Shown here: positions 15,124 through 23,315 of the stretch, one piece after another
Position numbering within the stretch: the stretch's first letter is position 1
Layout of the letters: each line of letters starts with the position of its first letter
Assembly (NCBI GenBank): GCA_003221455.1
Contig: QHRX01000216.1
Coordinates: 1 to 36,811 of the forward strand
Reading direction: 5' to 3'
DNA: 36,811 bases
Origin: Candidatus Rokuibacteriota bacterium
GTDB lineage: Bacteria > Methylomirabilota > Methylomirabilia > Rokubacteriales > CSP1-6
Made by a program: the position numbers and the translations under genes
The notes under the pieces: model-generated
Seen by the model: only the letters and a program-made list of their open reading frames with translations
What the model was told of the DNA's origin: nothing
The model's database searches: none

Positions 15124-16944
15124 TTAACCGAGCGGCCGCGCAGCGGGGAGGCTGAAGCGTACGACCGTCCCTCGGCCCGGCTGGCTCTCGATCGCGAGCT
15201 CGCCGCCGTGGGCGAGGACGAGGTGCTTCACGATCGCCAGCCCGAGGCCGGTCCCGCCGAGCTCACGGGAGCGGGCGCGGTCGACCCGGTAGAAGCGCTC
15301 GGTGACGCGGGGCAGGTCGGCCGGCGGGATGCCGACCCCGGTATCCGTCACCCCGACCTCGACCAGCGCGGGCCCGACGCGGCGCGCACTCACCGCGACT
15401 CGGCCGCCGGCCGGCGTGTATTTGACGCCGTTGTCGACGAGGTTGATGAGGATCTGGGCGAGCCGGTCGCGGTCGGCCCGGACCGGGGGAAGGTCTGCGG
15501 GGAGATCGACGGAGAGCGCCACCTCCCCGCCGGCCGCGCGGGGGCGGATCATAGTGAGCACGGAGTCGACCACCTCGTCGAGCGGCGTTGCTTCGAGCCG
15601 GAGCGAGACCTTGCCGAGCTCGATGTTGGACAGGTCGGTGAGGTCGCTGACGAGCCGGCCGAGGCGCTCGGTGTGCCGGAAGGCGATCTCGAGGAACTTG
15701 CGCGCGTGCTCGGGCTCCTCCAGGGCGCCGCCGAGCAGCGTCTCGAGGTAGCCGTGGATCGCGGTCAGCGGCGTTCGGAGCTCGTGCGAGACGTTGGCCA
15801 CGAACTCCGTCCGGACTTGCTCGAGCCGGCGGAGCTCGGTGACGTCGTGGAGGACCATCACGGCGCCGACCTCGTCGCCGGCCAGTCGGAGCGGCGCCGC
15901 GTGCACCTCCAGCACCCGCTCGACGGGCGTCGAGAGACGCAACTGCCGCCCGACGACCGCGGCGGGCGTCCCCACCCGGCTCTCGCGGAAGATCCGGTAG
16001 AGGTCGACGTTGCGGATCACCTCGAGGAACGACTTGCCCTCGGCCCGCGCCGCGCCGAGGGCGAAGATGGTCCGCGCGCCCTCGTTCATCACGACGATGT
16101 GATCGTGTCCGTCGACGGCGACGACGCCCTCGACCATGCTCTCGAGAATGGCCCGGGCCTTGGCCTGCTCCTCCTCGAGGTCCCGCACCTTCTCGCGCAG
16201 GCGGGCGGCGAGTCCGTTCAGCGCGCGCCCGAGGACCCCGATCTCGTCGGGCGAGCGCACCGGCGCATGCACCGCGAAATCGCCCTCACTCATCCGCCGC
16301 GCGACGGACTCCATCTCCACCACCGGCCGCGTGAGCCGCCCCGCCACGAACATCGCGATCCCGAGGGCGGCGAGCAGGGCGACGAGACCGCCGAGCAGCA
16401 AGACCTGGTGGAGCTCGGCATGGGACGACGTGACCACGGAGAGCGGAACCGCCATCCGCAGGACGCCGACGACGCGGTCACCGTCGCGGACCGGCACCGC
16501 GGCGTAGAACAGGGGCGCGCCGACCGTCACGCTGGTCCGGAGCCCGTGGCCCACGCGCCCGGCGAGGGCCGCGCGGACCTCCGGCCGCTCCGCGTGGTTC
16601 TCGACCCGCCGCAGCTCGGCGGGCGGGACCCGGGAATCGCCGAGCACGGTTCCGTCGGCCCCGATGACGGTGACGCGAAGGTCCGATTGCCCCGCCGCCC
16701 GCAGCGTGAACGCGTAGACCGTGCGGGGCGTCGCCCGGTTTTGGATCAGGTCCCGGGCCTCGTCGTGGAGGAGCCGCGCGGCCGTGGTGAGACGCGCCTC
16801 GACCGACTCGAGGGCGAGCCGCTCGAGCGCCCGGTTCAGGTAGACGCTCGCGACCAACAGGCAGACGGCGACGAACCCGACCAGCGTCAGCGCGAGCTTC
16901 GCCGCGATGCTGCGCTGGAACGCGCGGATCAGCCCGCGGATCAC
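15124..16944 (-). CDS. phoR: PhoR-type sensor histidine kinase
   Basis: Membrane sensor kinase of 606 residues that would phosphorylate the PhoB-type regulator encoded directly upstream. The GTG at 16944 overlaps the regulator's stop in a GTGA. In order: transmembrane helix 1 (about 14-35), an extracytoplasmic sensor of about 130 residues, transmembrane helix 2 (LLLGGLVALLAALGIAMFVA), HAMP (GRLTRPVVEMESVARRMSEG), a PAS domain (ILESMVEGVVAVDGHDHIVV) and the phosphoacceptor His near 387 (FVANVSHELRTPLTAIHGYL). The ATPase domain follows with the N box (QILINLVDNGVKYTP), G1 (VTDTGVGIP) and G2 (GGTGLGLAIVKH). The HAMP-PAS-HisKA layout matches PhoR, but with a larger periplasmic domain than E. coli PhoR. 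The signal it senses is not visible. Confidence 0.9.
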   Translation of the reverse strand: MIRGLIRAFQRSIAAKLALTLVGFVAVCLLVASVYLNRALERLALESVEARLTTAARLLHDEARDLIQNRATPRTVYAFTLRAAGQSDLRVTVIGADGTVLGDSRVPPAELRRVENHAERPEVRAALAGRVGHGLRTSVTVGAPLFYAAVPVRDGDRVVGVLRMAVPLSVVTSSHAELHQVLLLGGLVALLAALGIAMFVAGRLTRPVVEMESVARRMSEGDFAVHAPVRSPDEIGVLGRALNGLAARLREKVRDLEEEQAKARAILESMVEGVVAVDGHDHIVVMNEGARTIFALGAARAEGKSFLEVIRNVDLYRIFRESRVGTPAAVVGRQLRLSTPVERVLEVHAAPLRLAGDEVGAVMVLHDVTELRRLEQVRTEFVANVSHELRTPLTAIHGYLETLLGGALEEPEHARKFLEIAFRHTERLGRLVSDLTDLSNIELGKVSLRLEATPLDEVVDSVLTMIRPRAAGGEVALSVDLPADLPPVRADRDRLAQILINLVDNGVKYTPAGGRVAVSARRVGPALVEVGVTDTGVGIPPADLPRVTERFYRVDRARSRELGGTGLGLAIVKHLVLAHGGELAIESQPGRGTVVRFSLPAARPLG

Positions 16945-17627
16945 TCGGCCTCGAGGCGGTAGCCGACGCCCTTGAGGGTCGCGATCCGCCCGCCGGCGGC
17001 GCCGAGCTTCACCCGAAGCCGCCGGATGTGAACGTCCACGGTGCGGGACTCGATCTCGTCGGCGCGCGCGTAGCCCCAGATCCGGTTCAGCAGGTGCTCG
17101 CGCGAGAGCACGCGCCCGGCGGCGTCGAGGAGCGCCTGGAGGAGATCGAACTCCTTCGGCGTCAGCGTGACCGGCCGCCCGTCGACCTGGACCAGATGTC
17201 GGAACGGGTCGAGGGTGATCCCGCCCGCGCGGAGGACGCGCGGCGCCTCGCGCTGCTGCGACCGCCGCAGGACGGCCCGGACGCGGGCGACCAGCTCCTT
17301 CGGCGAGAACGGCTTGGCCATGTAGTCGTCGGCCCCGAGCTCGAGGCCGACCACGCGGTCGACCTCGTCCGCCTTGGCCGTCAGCATGATGATCGGCACC
17401 GCCGCCGAGCGCGGGTCGCCGCGGATCCGACGGCAGAGCTCGAGCCCGTCGAGCTCGGGCAGCATCAGGTCGAGCACCACCAGATCGGGCACGACCGCGG
17501 CGAGCTCGCGCAGCGCCTCCGTTCCGCTTCCGGCGGTCCGGCAGTGGAATCCGTCGCGCTCGAGGTGGAGACGGATGAGCCGCCGGATGTCGGCCTCGTC
17601 CTCGACGACCAGCACGTCGGCCACCAT
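16941..17627 (-). CDS. PhoB-type response regulator (second copy)
   Basis: A 228-residue OmpR/PhoB-family regulator. The ATG at 17627 gives MVADVLVVEDEADIRRLI with no extra N-terminus, unlike the first copy. Receiver features: VVEDEADI, phosphoacceptor in LVVLDLMLPELDGLE, Thr in IIMLTAKADEVDR and Lys in DDYMAKPFSPKEL. The winged-helix DNA-binding domain ends in SRTVDVHIRRLRVKLG and ATLKGVGYRLEAE. It is coupled to the PhoR-like kinase by a GTGA overlap and starts 14 bases after the crotonase gene, so it may be transcribed with the fatty-acid-type genes upstream. It may be the true partner of PhoR, controlling the Pho sites in this window together with, or instead of, the first copy. Confidence 0.92.
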   Translation of the reverse strand: MVADVLVVEDEADIRRLIRLHLERDGFHCRTAGSGTEALRELAAVVPDLVVLDLMLPELDGLELCRRIRGDPRSAAVPIIMLTAKADEVDRVVGLELGADDYMAKPFSPKELVARVRAVLRRSQQREAPRVLRAGGITLDPFRHLVQVDGRPVTLTPKEFDLLQALLDAAGRVLSREHLLNRIWGYARADEIESRTVDVHIRRLRVKLGAAGGRIATLKGVGYRLEAE

Positions 17628-17641
17628 CGGGCCCGACTCCG

Positions 17642-18427
17642 TCAGCGGCCGCGGAACCTCGGCACCCGCTTTTCCTTGAAGGCGCGCACCCCCTCGGCAT
17701 GATCCACCGTCTCGCGCACGATCGCCATGTGCGAGGAGACGAGGTCGAGATGGGTGCGGAGGTCGAGCGTGAGGCTCTGATAGACGAGCCGCTTGATCAT
17801 GCGGATCGGCACCTGCGGTCCGTCCGCGAGCCGAGCGGCCAGGCCGTAGGTGTAGTCGGACAGCTCCGAGGCGGGAACGACGTGGTTCACGATGCCGAGG
17901 CGCTCGGCGTGGATGGCGTCGACGAAGTCCGACGTCCACAAGAGCTCGAGCGCGCGGGCGGTGCCGATGAGCCGCGGCAGGAAGTACGTGTCGCCGTCGC
18001 CGGGCACCAGCCCGACCTTGACGTACCCGGTCGAGAAGCGCGCCTCGTCGGAGGCGATGCGGAGGTCGCACATGAGGCACATGCCCATGCCGGCGCCGAC
18101 GGCGACGCCATTCACCATGGCGATCACCGGCTTGTCCATCGCCTCGAGCGTCCGGGGGATCCGGTGGATGTGCTCCCAGAGCTCGTTCTTGTGATCGAGC
18201 GGCGCGGGTGCCCCCTCGCCCATGCGGGCGACGTCGCCGCCGGCGCAGAAGGCGCGGCCGGCGCCCGTCACCACGACGACGTTGACGTGGTCGTCCTGCT
18301 GGGCATCGGCGAGCGCCCGCGCCCACGCCTCGATCATCGGCCGCGTGAACGCGTTCAGCTTGTCCGGCCGGTTCAGCGTGATCGTCGCCACGCGGTCCTT
18401 CACCTCGTAGAGCAGGTCCTGGCTCAT
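17642..18427 (-). CDS. Enoyl-CoA hydratase/isomerase (crotonase) family protein, PaaG-like
   Basis: A 261-residue crotonase-fold acyl-CoA enzyme. The oxyanion-hole segments are present: GAGRAFCAGGDVARM and NGVAVGAGMGMCLMCDLRIA. The two catalytic glutamates of classical enoyl-CoA hydratase are absent, since GGGCELAMMCD is replaced by GAGMGMCLMCD and the PE of the second motif by GY. Instead VGLVPGDGDTYFLPRLIG has an Asp in the region used by PaaG-type isomerases. The reaction is thus probably isomerisation or another acyl-CoA chemistry. It starts 38 bases after the acyl-CoA dehydrogenase stop, and both probably act in one degradation pathway. Confidence 0.88.
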   Translation of the reverse strand: MSQDLLYEVKDRVATITLNRPDKLNAFTRPMIEAWARALADAQQDDHVNVVVVTGAGRAFCAGGDVARMGEGAPAPLDHKNELWEHIHRIPRTLEAMDKPVIAMVNGVAVGAGMGMCLMCDLRIASDEARFSTGYVKVGLVPGDGDTYFLPRLIGTARALELLWTSDFVDAIHAERLGIVNHVVPASELSDYTYGLAARLADGPQVPIRMIKRLVYQSLTLDLRTHLDLVSSHMAIVRETVDHAEGVRAFKEKRVPRFRGR

Positions 18428-18465
18428 GGCTCAGTCCTCTGGCGGGTCGGGGCGGTGGCGGACCG

Positions 18466-19644
18466 TCAGTCCTTGGGCAGGCCGAGCACGCGCTCGCCCA
18501 AAATGTTGCGGAGGATCTCCGAGGTGCCGGCGCGGATCCCGCTCGCCTGCGCCAGGAGCTCGTAGAAGGCCCACTGACCGCCGTCGGGCGCCCGCTCCGT
18601 GCCCTCCAGGAGCTGGGAGTGCGGGCCGAGGATCCGGGTCGCGACCTCGGCCAGCGCCTGGTCGAGCTGGCTCCAAAAGAGCTTGGCCGTCGAGCCCTCG
18701 GGCCCGGGGGCACCGCCGCGGAGGATCTTCGTCAGGCTGCGATAGCCGTTGAGCCGGAGGCACTGCTCGCCGATCGCGAGGCCGGCGATCTCCTGCCGGA
18801 TCACGGGGTCGGCGGCACGGCCCGTCCGGCGGGCGAGCGCGATCAGGCGCTGCAACGCGTTGCGCAGGCTGACGTGCCGGATGAAGGTCAGCAGGTCTCG
18901 CTCGTAGGCGAGCGTGGTGATGGCGACGCCCCAGCCCTCGTTGACGCGCCCGACGACGTTCGCCACCGGAACGCGCACGTTCTCGAAGAAGACCTCGTTG
19001 AACTCCGCCTCGCCGGTCAGCTGGCGGAGCGGGCGTACCGTGATCCCCGGGCTGGCCATGTCGAGGAGGAGGAAGGTGATGCCTTTGTGCCGGGGCGCCC
19101 CACGGTCCGTGCGGACGAGCGCGAAGCACCAGTCCGCGACGTGGGCCATGCTCGTCCAGACCTTCTGGCCGTTGACGACGAAGTGGTCGCCGGCGAGCTC
19201 GGCCCGGGTCTGAAGATTCGCGAGGTCGGACCCGGCGTTCGGCTCGGAGAACCCCTGACACCAGATCTCGTCCGCCGTCAGGATTGGGGGCAGGAAGCGC
19301 CGCTGCTGCGCGGGCGTCCCGTAGGCCATCAAGGTCGGCCCGAGCATCGACAGCCCGCCGCGGTTGACGAACTGCGGCGCCTCGGCGCGCGCCATCTCCT
19401 CGTAGAGGATGAGCTGCTCGAGGACCGACGCGCCCCGCCCGCCGAACTCGGGGGGCCAGTCCATGCCGACGAACCCCGCCTCCCACATCCGCTTCTGCCA
19501 GGCGCGCAGGCGCTCCACCGCGGCGCGGTCGGCCCGCGTGGCGGCGAAGCTCCGGCCGCGGAGCGCGCCGGGCACGTTGGCCTCGAGCCAGGCCCGGACC
19601 TGCTTGCGGAACGCCTCCTCGCGGTCGGCGAAGTCGAAGTCCAT
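18466..19644 (-). CDS. Acyl-CoA dehydrogenase
   Basis: FAD-dependent alpha,beta-dehydrogenation of an acyl-CoA, 392 residues. The three family domains are seen in order: an N-terminal helical domain (FADREEAFRKQVRAWLEANV), the middle beta domain with FAD and substrate contacts (CQGFSEPNAGSDLANLQTRA, FVVNGQKVWTSMAHVADWCF), and the C-terminal helical bundle ending ASGIRAGTSEILRNILGERV, where GTSEI is a typical flavin contact. The chain-length class cannot be fixed; the layout resembles ACADs used in aromatic, terpenoid or steroid side-chain degradation. The ATG at 19644 is 9 bases after the SDR stop. Confidence 0.92.
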   Translation of the reverse strand: MDFDFADREEAFRKQVRAWLEANVPGALRGRSFAATRADRAAVERLRAWQKRMWEAGFVGMDWPPEFGGRGASVLEQLILYEEMARAEAPQFVNRGGLSMLGPTLMAYGTPAQQRRFLPPILTADEIWCQGFSEPNAGSDLANLQTRAELAGDHFVVNGQKVWTSMAHVADWCFALVRTDRGAPRHKGITFLLLDMASPGITVRPLRQLTGEAEFNEVFFENVRVPVANVVGRVNEGWGVAITTLAYERDLLTFIRHVSLRNALQRLIALARRTGRAADPVIRQEIAGLAIGEQCLRLNGYRSLTKILRGGAPGPEGSTAKLFWSQLDQALAEVATRILGPHSQLLEGTERAPDGGQWAFYELLAQASGIRAGTSEILRNILGERVLGLPKD

Positions 19645-19653
19645 GCGGCCCGG

Positions 19654-20451
19654 TCAGTGCATGACGACGCCACCGTCGACGTTGAGCGCCTGCCCGGTGA
19701 TGTTGCGCGCCTCCTCGGAGGCGAGAAACACGGCCGCCCAGCCGATATCCTCGGGGTGCTGCTCCCGCCGCAGGGGCACGAGGTCGGTCACGCGCTTGTC
19801 GAAGACCTGCCGCGCCGTCATGCCCGCGAAGGCGGGGTTCGTCTTCGCCAGGTGCGCGGCGAGCCCCTCCCAGAACGACGTCCACAGCACGCCCGGGCAG
19901 ATCGCGTTGACGGTCACGCCGTGCGGCGCCAGCTCCTTGGCCACGATCCGCGTGAACACGATCACGCTCATCTTCGACACCGAGTAGGGCGGCATGGTCA
20001 ACGCCGCGATCGGGCCGGCGATCGAGGCGATGTTGATGATGCGTCCGCCCTTGCGCTCGATGAAGTGCGGGGCGATGGCCTTGGAGACGAGGAAGACCGA
20101 CTTCACGTTGACCGCGTAGACCCGGTCCCAGTCCTCCTCGGTGTTGTTCGTGAACGGCATGCCGGGCGGCGCGGCGATTCCGGCGTTGTTGACGACGATG
20201 TCGATCCGGCCGAGCGTCTCCCGCGTGCGGTCGATCATCGCCTTCACGTCGGTCGCGCTGGTGACGTCGGTCTTGAGGGCGAACGCCTTCCGGCCGAGCG
20301 CCTGGACTTCCTGGGCCACCTTCTCGGCGTTCACGACCTGGATGTCGGGGATCGCGAGGTCGGCGCCCTCCCGCGCCATCGCGAGCACGATGCCGCGCCC
20401 GATGCCGCTGCCGCCGCCGGTCACGACCGCCACCTTGCCTCGGAGCCGCAT
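19654..20451 (-). CDS. Short-chain dehydrogenase/reductase (SDR)
   Basis: Classical SDR of 265 residues, NAD(P)-dependent oxidoreductase of a hydroxyl or carbonyl group. The dinucleotide motif TGGGSGIG lies near residue 11, DVTSATDVKAMI lines the adenine pocket, the structural motif NNAG is present, and the catalytic Ser (IINIASIAG) and YSVSK follow, then ICPGVLWTSFW and the usual ending GQALNVDGG. It has the strong ribosome site AGGAGGAG before ATG 20451. It leads the SDR-ACAD-crotonase run, which may handle successive steps on one CoA-bound substrate; the substrate is unknown. Confidence 0.92.
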   Translation of the reverse strand: MRLRGKVAVVTGGGSGIGRGIVLAMAREGADLAIPDIQVVNAEKVAQEVQALGRKAFALKTDVTSATDVKAMIDRTRETLGRIDIVVNNAGIAAPPGMPFTNNTEEDWDRVYAVNVKSVFLVSKAIAPHFIERKGGRIINIASIAGPIAALTMPPYSVSKMSVIVFTRIVAKELAPHGVTVNAICPGVLWTSFWEGLAAHLAKTNPAFAGMTARQVFDKRVTDLVPLRREQHPEDIGWAAVFLASEEARNITGQALNVDGGVVMH

Positions 20452-20609
20452 ATCTCCTCCTAGCCTAGCTCACCCGGGCGCGCGAAGCCGGCAATCCGTC
20501 GGCCGCCTCGCCACACGCCGGCGACGCGGTGCCGGGCGTCGCGGCCCGGGCGCCGCCGACGGCACGACCCCGGCTTCGTGGTATGGTTCCTCCCAGCCAG
20601 GAGGCTCCA

Positions 20610-22343
20610 ATGACAGCACAGCAGCTTCGCAGCCGCAACTGGTTCGGCCGGAAGGATCTCGACGGTTTCGCCCACCGCTCGTGGACGAAGAGCGAAGGCT
20701 TCTCGGAGGCCGTCTTCGACGGCCGGCCCACCATCGGCATCGCCAACTCCTGGTCCGAGCTCACCACCTGCAACGCGCATCTGCGGCAAGTGGCCGAGGC
20801 GGTCAAGCGCGGCGTGTGGAGCGCGGGCGGTTTCCCGCTCGAGTTTCCGACCGTCTCGCTCGGCGAAGTGCTGATGAAGCCGACGGCGATGCTCTTCCGC
20901 AACCTGATGGCGATGGACGTGGAGGAGTGTATCCGCGCCTATCCCCTCGACGCCGTCGTCCTGCTCTCGGGCTGCGACAAGACGACCCCGGCGATGTTGA
21001 TGGGCGCCGCCTCCGCCGACGTCCCGGCGGTCATGGTCACGGGCGGGCCGATGCTGAAGGGCAAGTGGCGCGAGCAGGAGCTCGGCTCCGGCACCGACCT
21101 CTGGCGGCTCTGGGCCGAGCGCCGCGCCGAGCGACTCACCGAGGAGGAGTTCTGCGAGGCCGAGGCGTGCATGTCCCGCTCGAACGGGCACTGCATGGTC
21201 ATGGGCACGGCCTCCACGATGGCCTCGATGGCGGAGGCGCTCGGGATGACGCTCACCGGCAACGCCGCCATTCCCGCCGTGGACGCCCGGCGCTACGCGC
21301 TCGCCGAGATGTCCGGCCGGCGGGCCGTCGAGATGGCGCTGGCCGGCGGGCCCAAGCCGTCCCAGGTCCTCACGCCCGCGGCCTTCGACAACGCGATCCG
21401 CGTGGACATGGCGATCGCCGGCAGCACGAACGCGATCATCCACCTCGTGGCCATCGCCGGGCGGGCGGGTGTCCCGCTCCCGCTCTCGCGCTTCGACGAG
21501 CTGTCGCGGACGACCCCCTTCATCCTCAACGTGAGCCCCTCCGGGAAGTACTTGATGGAGGACTTCTTCTATGCGGGCGGCATCCCCGCCGTGATGAAGA
21601 ATCTCCTGCCGCTCCTCCACGGGGACGCGCTCACGGTGTCGGGGAAGACGATCGCCGAGCAGGTCCGGGGCGCCGCCTGCTACAACGAGGACGTGATCCG
21701 CCCGCTCGACCTGCCGATCGCGGGCGAGGGCGGCACCGTGATCCTGAAGGGCAACCTCTGCCCGGATGGCGCGGTGCTCAAGCAGTCGGCGGCGTCGGCG
21801 CACCTCCTCACGCACCGCGGGCGGGCGGTGGTCTTCGAGGACCACGCGGACCTCCACGCCCGCATCGACGACCCGAGCCTGGCCGTGGACGAGACGAGCG
21901 TGCTCGTCCTGAAGCGGGTCGGTCCCAAGGGGGCGCCCGGAATGCCCGAGTGGGGCGCCGCGCCCATCCCGGCCAAGCTCCTGCGGAAGGGCGTCAAGGA
22001 CCTGGTGCGCATCTCCGACGCGCGCATGAGCGGCACCTCCTATGGCACCGTCGTCCTCCACGTGGCGCCGGAGGCGGCCGTCGGCGGCCCGCTCGCGCTC
22101 GTCCAGAACGGCGACGAGATCGAGCTCGACGTGCCGCGGCGGACGCTCACGCTCCGGGTGAGGGACGAGGAGCTGGCGCGGCGACGCGCGGCCTGGACGC
22201 CGCGCCCGCCGCACTATACGCGTGGCTACGGCAAGCTCTTCCTCGACCACGTGCTCCAGGCCAACGAGGGGGTCGACTTCGACTTCCTGCGCGGCAAGAC
22301 CCCCGTGCGCTTCGAGGACTCCGCCGGCCCGTCGCACGCCTAG
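20610..22343 (+). CDS. IlvD/Edd-family dehydratase (sugar-acid dehydratase-like)
   Basis: Iron-sulfur dehydratase of 577 residues. The ATG at 20610 follows CAGGAGG. Cofactor residues are visible in TTCNAHLRQV, LLSGCDKTTPAMLMGAAS (cysteine plus the lysine expected to be carbamylated for Mg binding) and SNGHCMVMGTASTM. The C-terminal swivel domain reads RISDARMSGTSYGTVVLHV. The opening RKDLDGFAHRSWTKSEGF and AGGFPLEFPTVSLGE resemble L-arabinonate-type sugar-acid dehydratases more than the branched-chain amino acid enzyme; that sub-assignment is inference. It is divergent from the SDR and its stop overlaps the convergent murQ stop in CTAG. Confidence 0.88.
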   Translation: MTAQQLRSRNWFGRKDLDGFAHRSWTKSEGFSEAVFDGRPTIGIANSWSELTTCNAHLRQVAEAVKRGVWSAGGFPLEFPTVSLGEVLMKPTAMLFRNLMAMDVEECIRAYPLDAVVLLSGCDKTTPAMLMGAASADVPAVMVTGGPMLKGKWREQELGSGTDLWRLWAERRAERLTEEEFCEAEACMSRSNGHCMVMGTASTMASMAEALGMTLTGNAAIPAVDARRYALAEMSGRRAVEMALAGGPKPSQVLTPAAFDNAIRVDMAIAGSTNAIIHLVAIAGRAGVPLPLSRFDELSRTTPFILNVSPSGKYLMEDFFYAGGIPAVMKNLLPLLHGDALTVSGKTIAEQVRGAACYNEDVIRPLDLPIAGEGGTVILKGNLCPDGAVLKQSAASAHLLTHRGRAVVFEDHADLHARIDDPSLAVDETSVLVLKRVGPKGAPGMPEWGAAPIPAKLLRKGVKDLVRISDARMSGTSYGTVVLHVAPEAAVGGPLALVQNGDEIELDVPRRTLTLRVRDEELARRRAAWTPRPPHYTRGYGKLFLDHVLQANEGVDFDFLRGKTPVRFEDSAGPSHA

Positions 22344-23281
22344 AACGCTCGCGGCCGGCGCTCGTCGGCGCGGGTCGGGCTCCGGGCGAGGGCGGCGCGG
22401 AGGTCGCCGCCCGAGCGGTGGAGGAGCCGCTGCCCCGCGCGACGGTCGACCGCGTGGCGGGCCATCACGATCGCGAGACGCGCGCGGCCGCCGGCCGCCG
22501 CGAGCGCCCGCACGGCCCGGGGGCGCGAGACGCCGGCGATCTCGGCCACCAGGCGCACCGCGCGCTCGCGGAGCTTTCGGGAGCGCGGCTGCAGGTCGAC
22601 CATCCGGTTGCCGTAGACCTTTCCGAGCCGCGCCATGCTCGCGGTCGTGAGCGTGTTGAGGACGAGCTTGGTCGCCGTCCCCGCCTTGAGCCGCGTCGAG
22701 CCCGCGAGCACCTCTGGGCCCGGCGCGGGAGCGACGAGCACGTCGGCGAGGCCGCGGAGCGATCGGGACGGGTGGCAGGACACGAGAACCGTGCGGCAGC
22801 CGCGCGCCCGCGCCTCGCGGAGCGCCGCGCGCACGAAGGGCGTCACGCCGCTCGCCGAGACCCCGACGACCACGTCACCCGGGCGCGCCCGGGCCCGAAG
22901 CCGCCGGATCGCGTCCCGCGCGTCGTCCTCGGCGCCCTCGCGGGAGCGGAAGACCGACGCGCGCCCGCCGGCGATCACGGCCTGGACCAAGCCGGGCGGC
23001 GTGTTGAAGGTCGGCGGGCACTCGGCGGCCTCGAGGACGCCGAGCCGGCCGCTCGTCCCCGCGCCCACGAAGATGAGGCGCCCGCCCCGGCGGAGCGCGC
23101 CGACGATCAGCCCGACGGCGGCGGCGGTCGCGCGCGTCACACGCCCGACCGCGGCGACCGCTCGGCGATCCTCCCGGTTCATGAGCACGGCGATCTCGAG
23201 CGGCGAGAGCCGGTCGAGGGCGCGGCTCGCGCGATTCGCGCGCTCGGTCGGCAGCCGGTCGTAGCCAATTGGCTCGCGCAT
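22340..23281 (-). CDS. murQ: N-acetylmuramic acid 6-phosphate etherase MurQ
   Basis: Cleaves the lactyl ether of MurNAc-6-phosphate, giving GlcNAc-6-phosphate and lactate, in cell-wall recycling. The 313 residues contain a SIS fold with the signature FVGAGTSGRLGVLEAAECPP, the catalytic-region glutamate segment FRSREGAEDDARDAI, GVSASGVTPFVRAAL and TRLKAGTATKLVLNTLTTAS. The end AIVMARHAVDRRAGQRLLHR is also family-typical. The ATG at 23281 (MREPIGYDRLPTE) matches the usual MurQ start. It is divergent from NamZ across a short AT-rich spacer (23282-23315), so both could be controlled together. Confidence 0.93.
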   Translation of the reverse strand: MREPIGYDRLPTERANRASRALDRLSPLEIAVLMNREDRRAVAAVGRVTRATAAAVGLIVGALRRGGRLIFVGAGTSGRLGVLEAAECPPTFNTPPGLVQAVIAGGRASVFRSREGAEDDARDAIRRLRARARPGDVVVGVSASGVTPFVRAALREARARGCRTVLVSCHPSRSLRGLADVLVAPAPGPEVLAGSTRLKAGTATKLVLNTLTTASMARLGKVYGNRMVDLQPRSRKLRERAVRLVAEIAGVSRPRAVRALAAAGGRARLAIVMARHAVDRRAGQRLLHRSGGDLRAALARSPTRADERRPRAF

Positions 23282-23315
23282 GGCCGCGCCATATTACTAT
23301 TTACCATGCGATCGC

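Noticed and set aside
15115-15126. GTTAAC at the phoR stop as a further Pho half-site
   Set aside because: There is only one half-site, with no second copy at an 11-base distance; it includes the phoR stop codon itself.
15124-17700. An 858-residue reading of the PhoR frame
   Set aside because: The upstream 250 residues are an out-of-frame reading of the response regulator; the GTG at 16944 with its GTGA overlap is the natural start.
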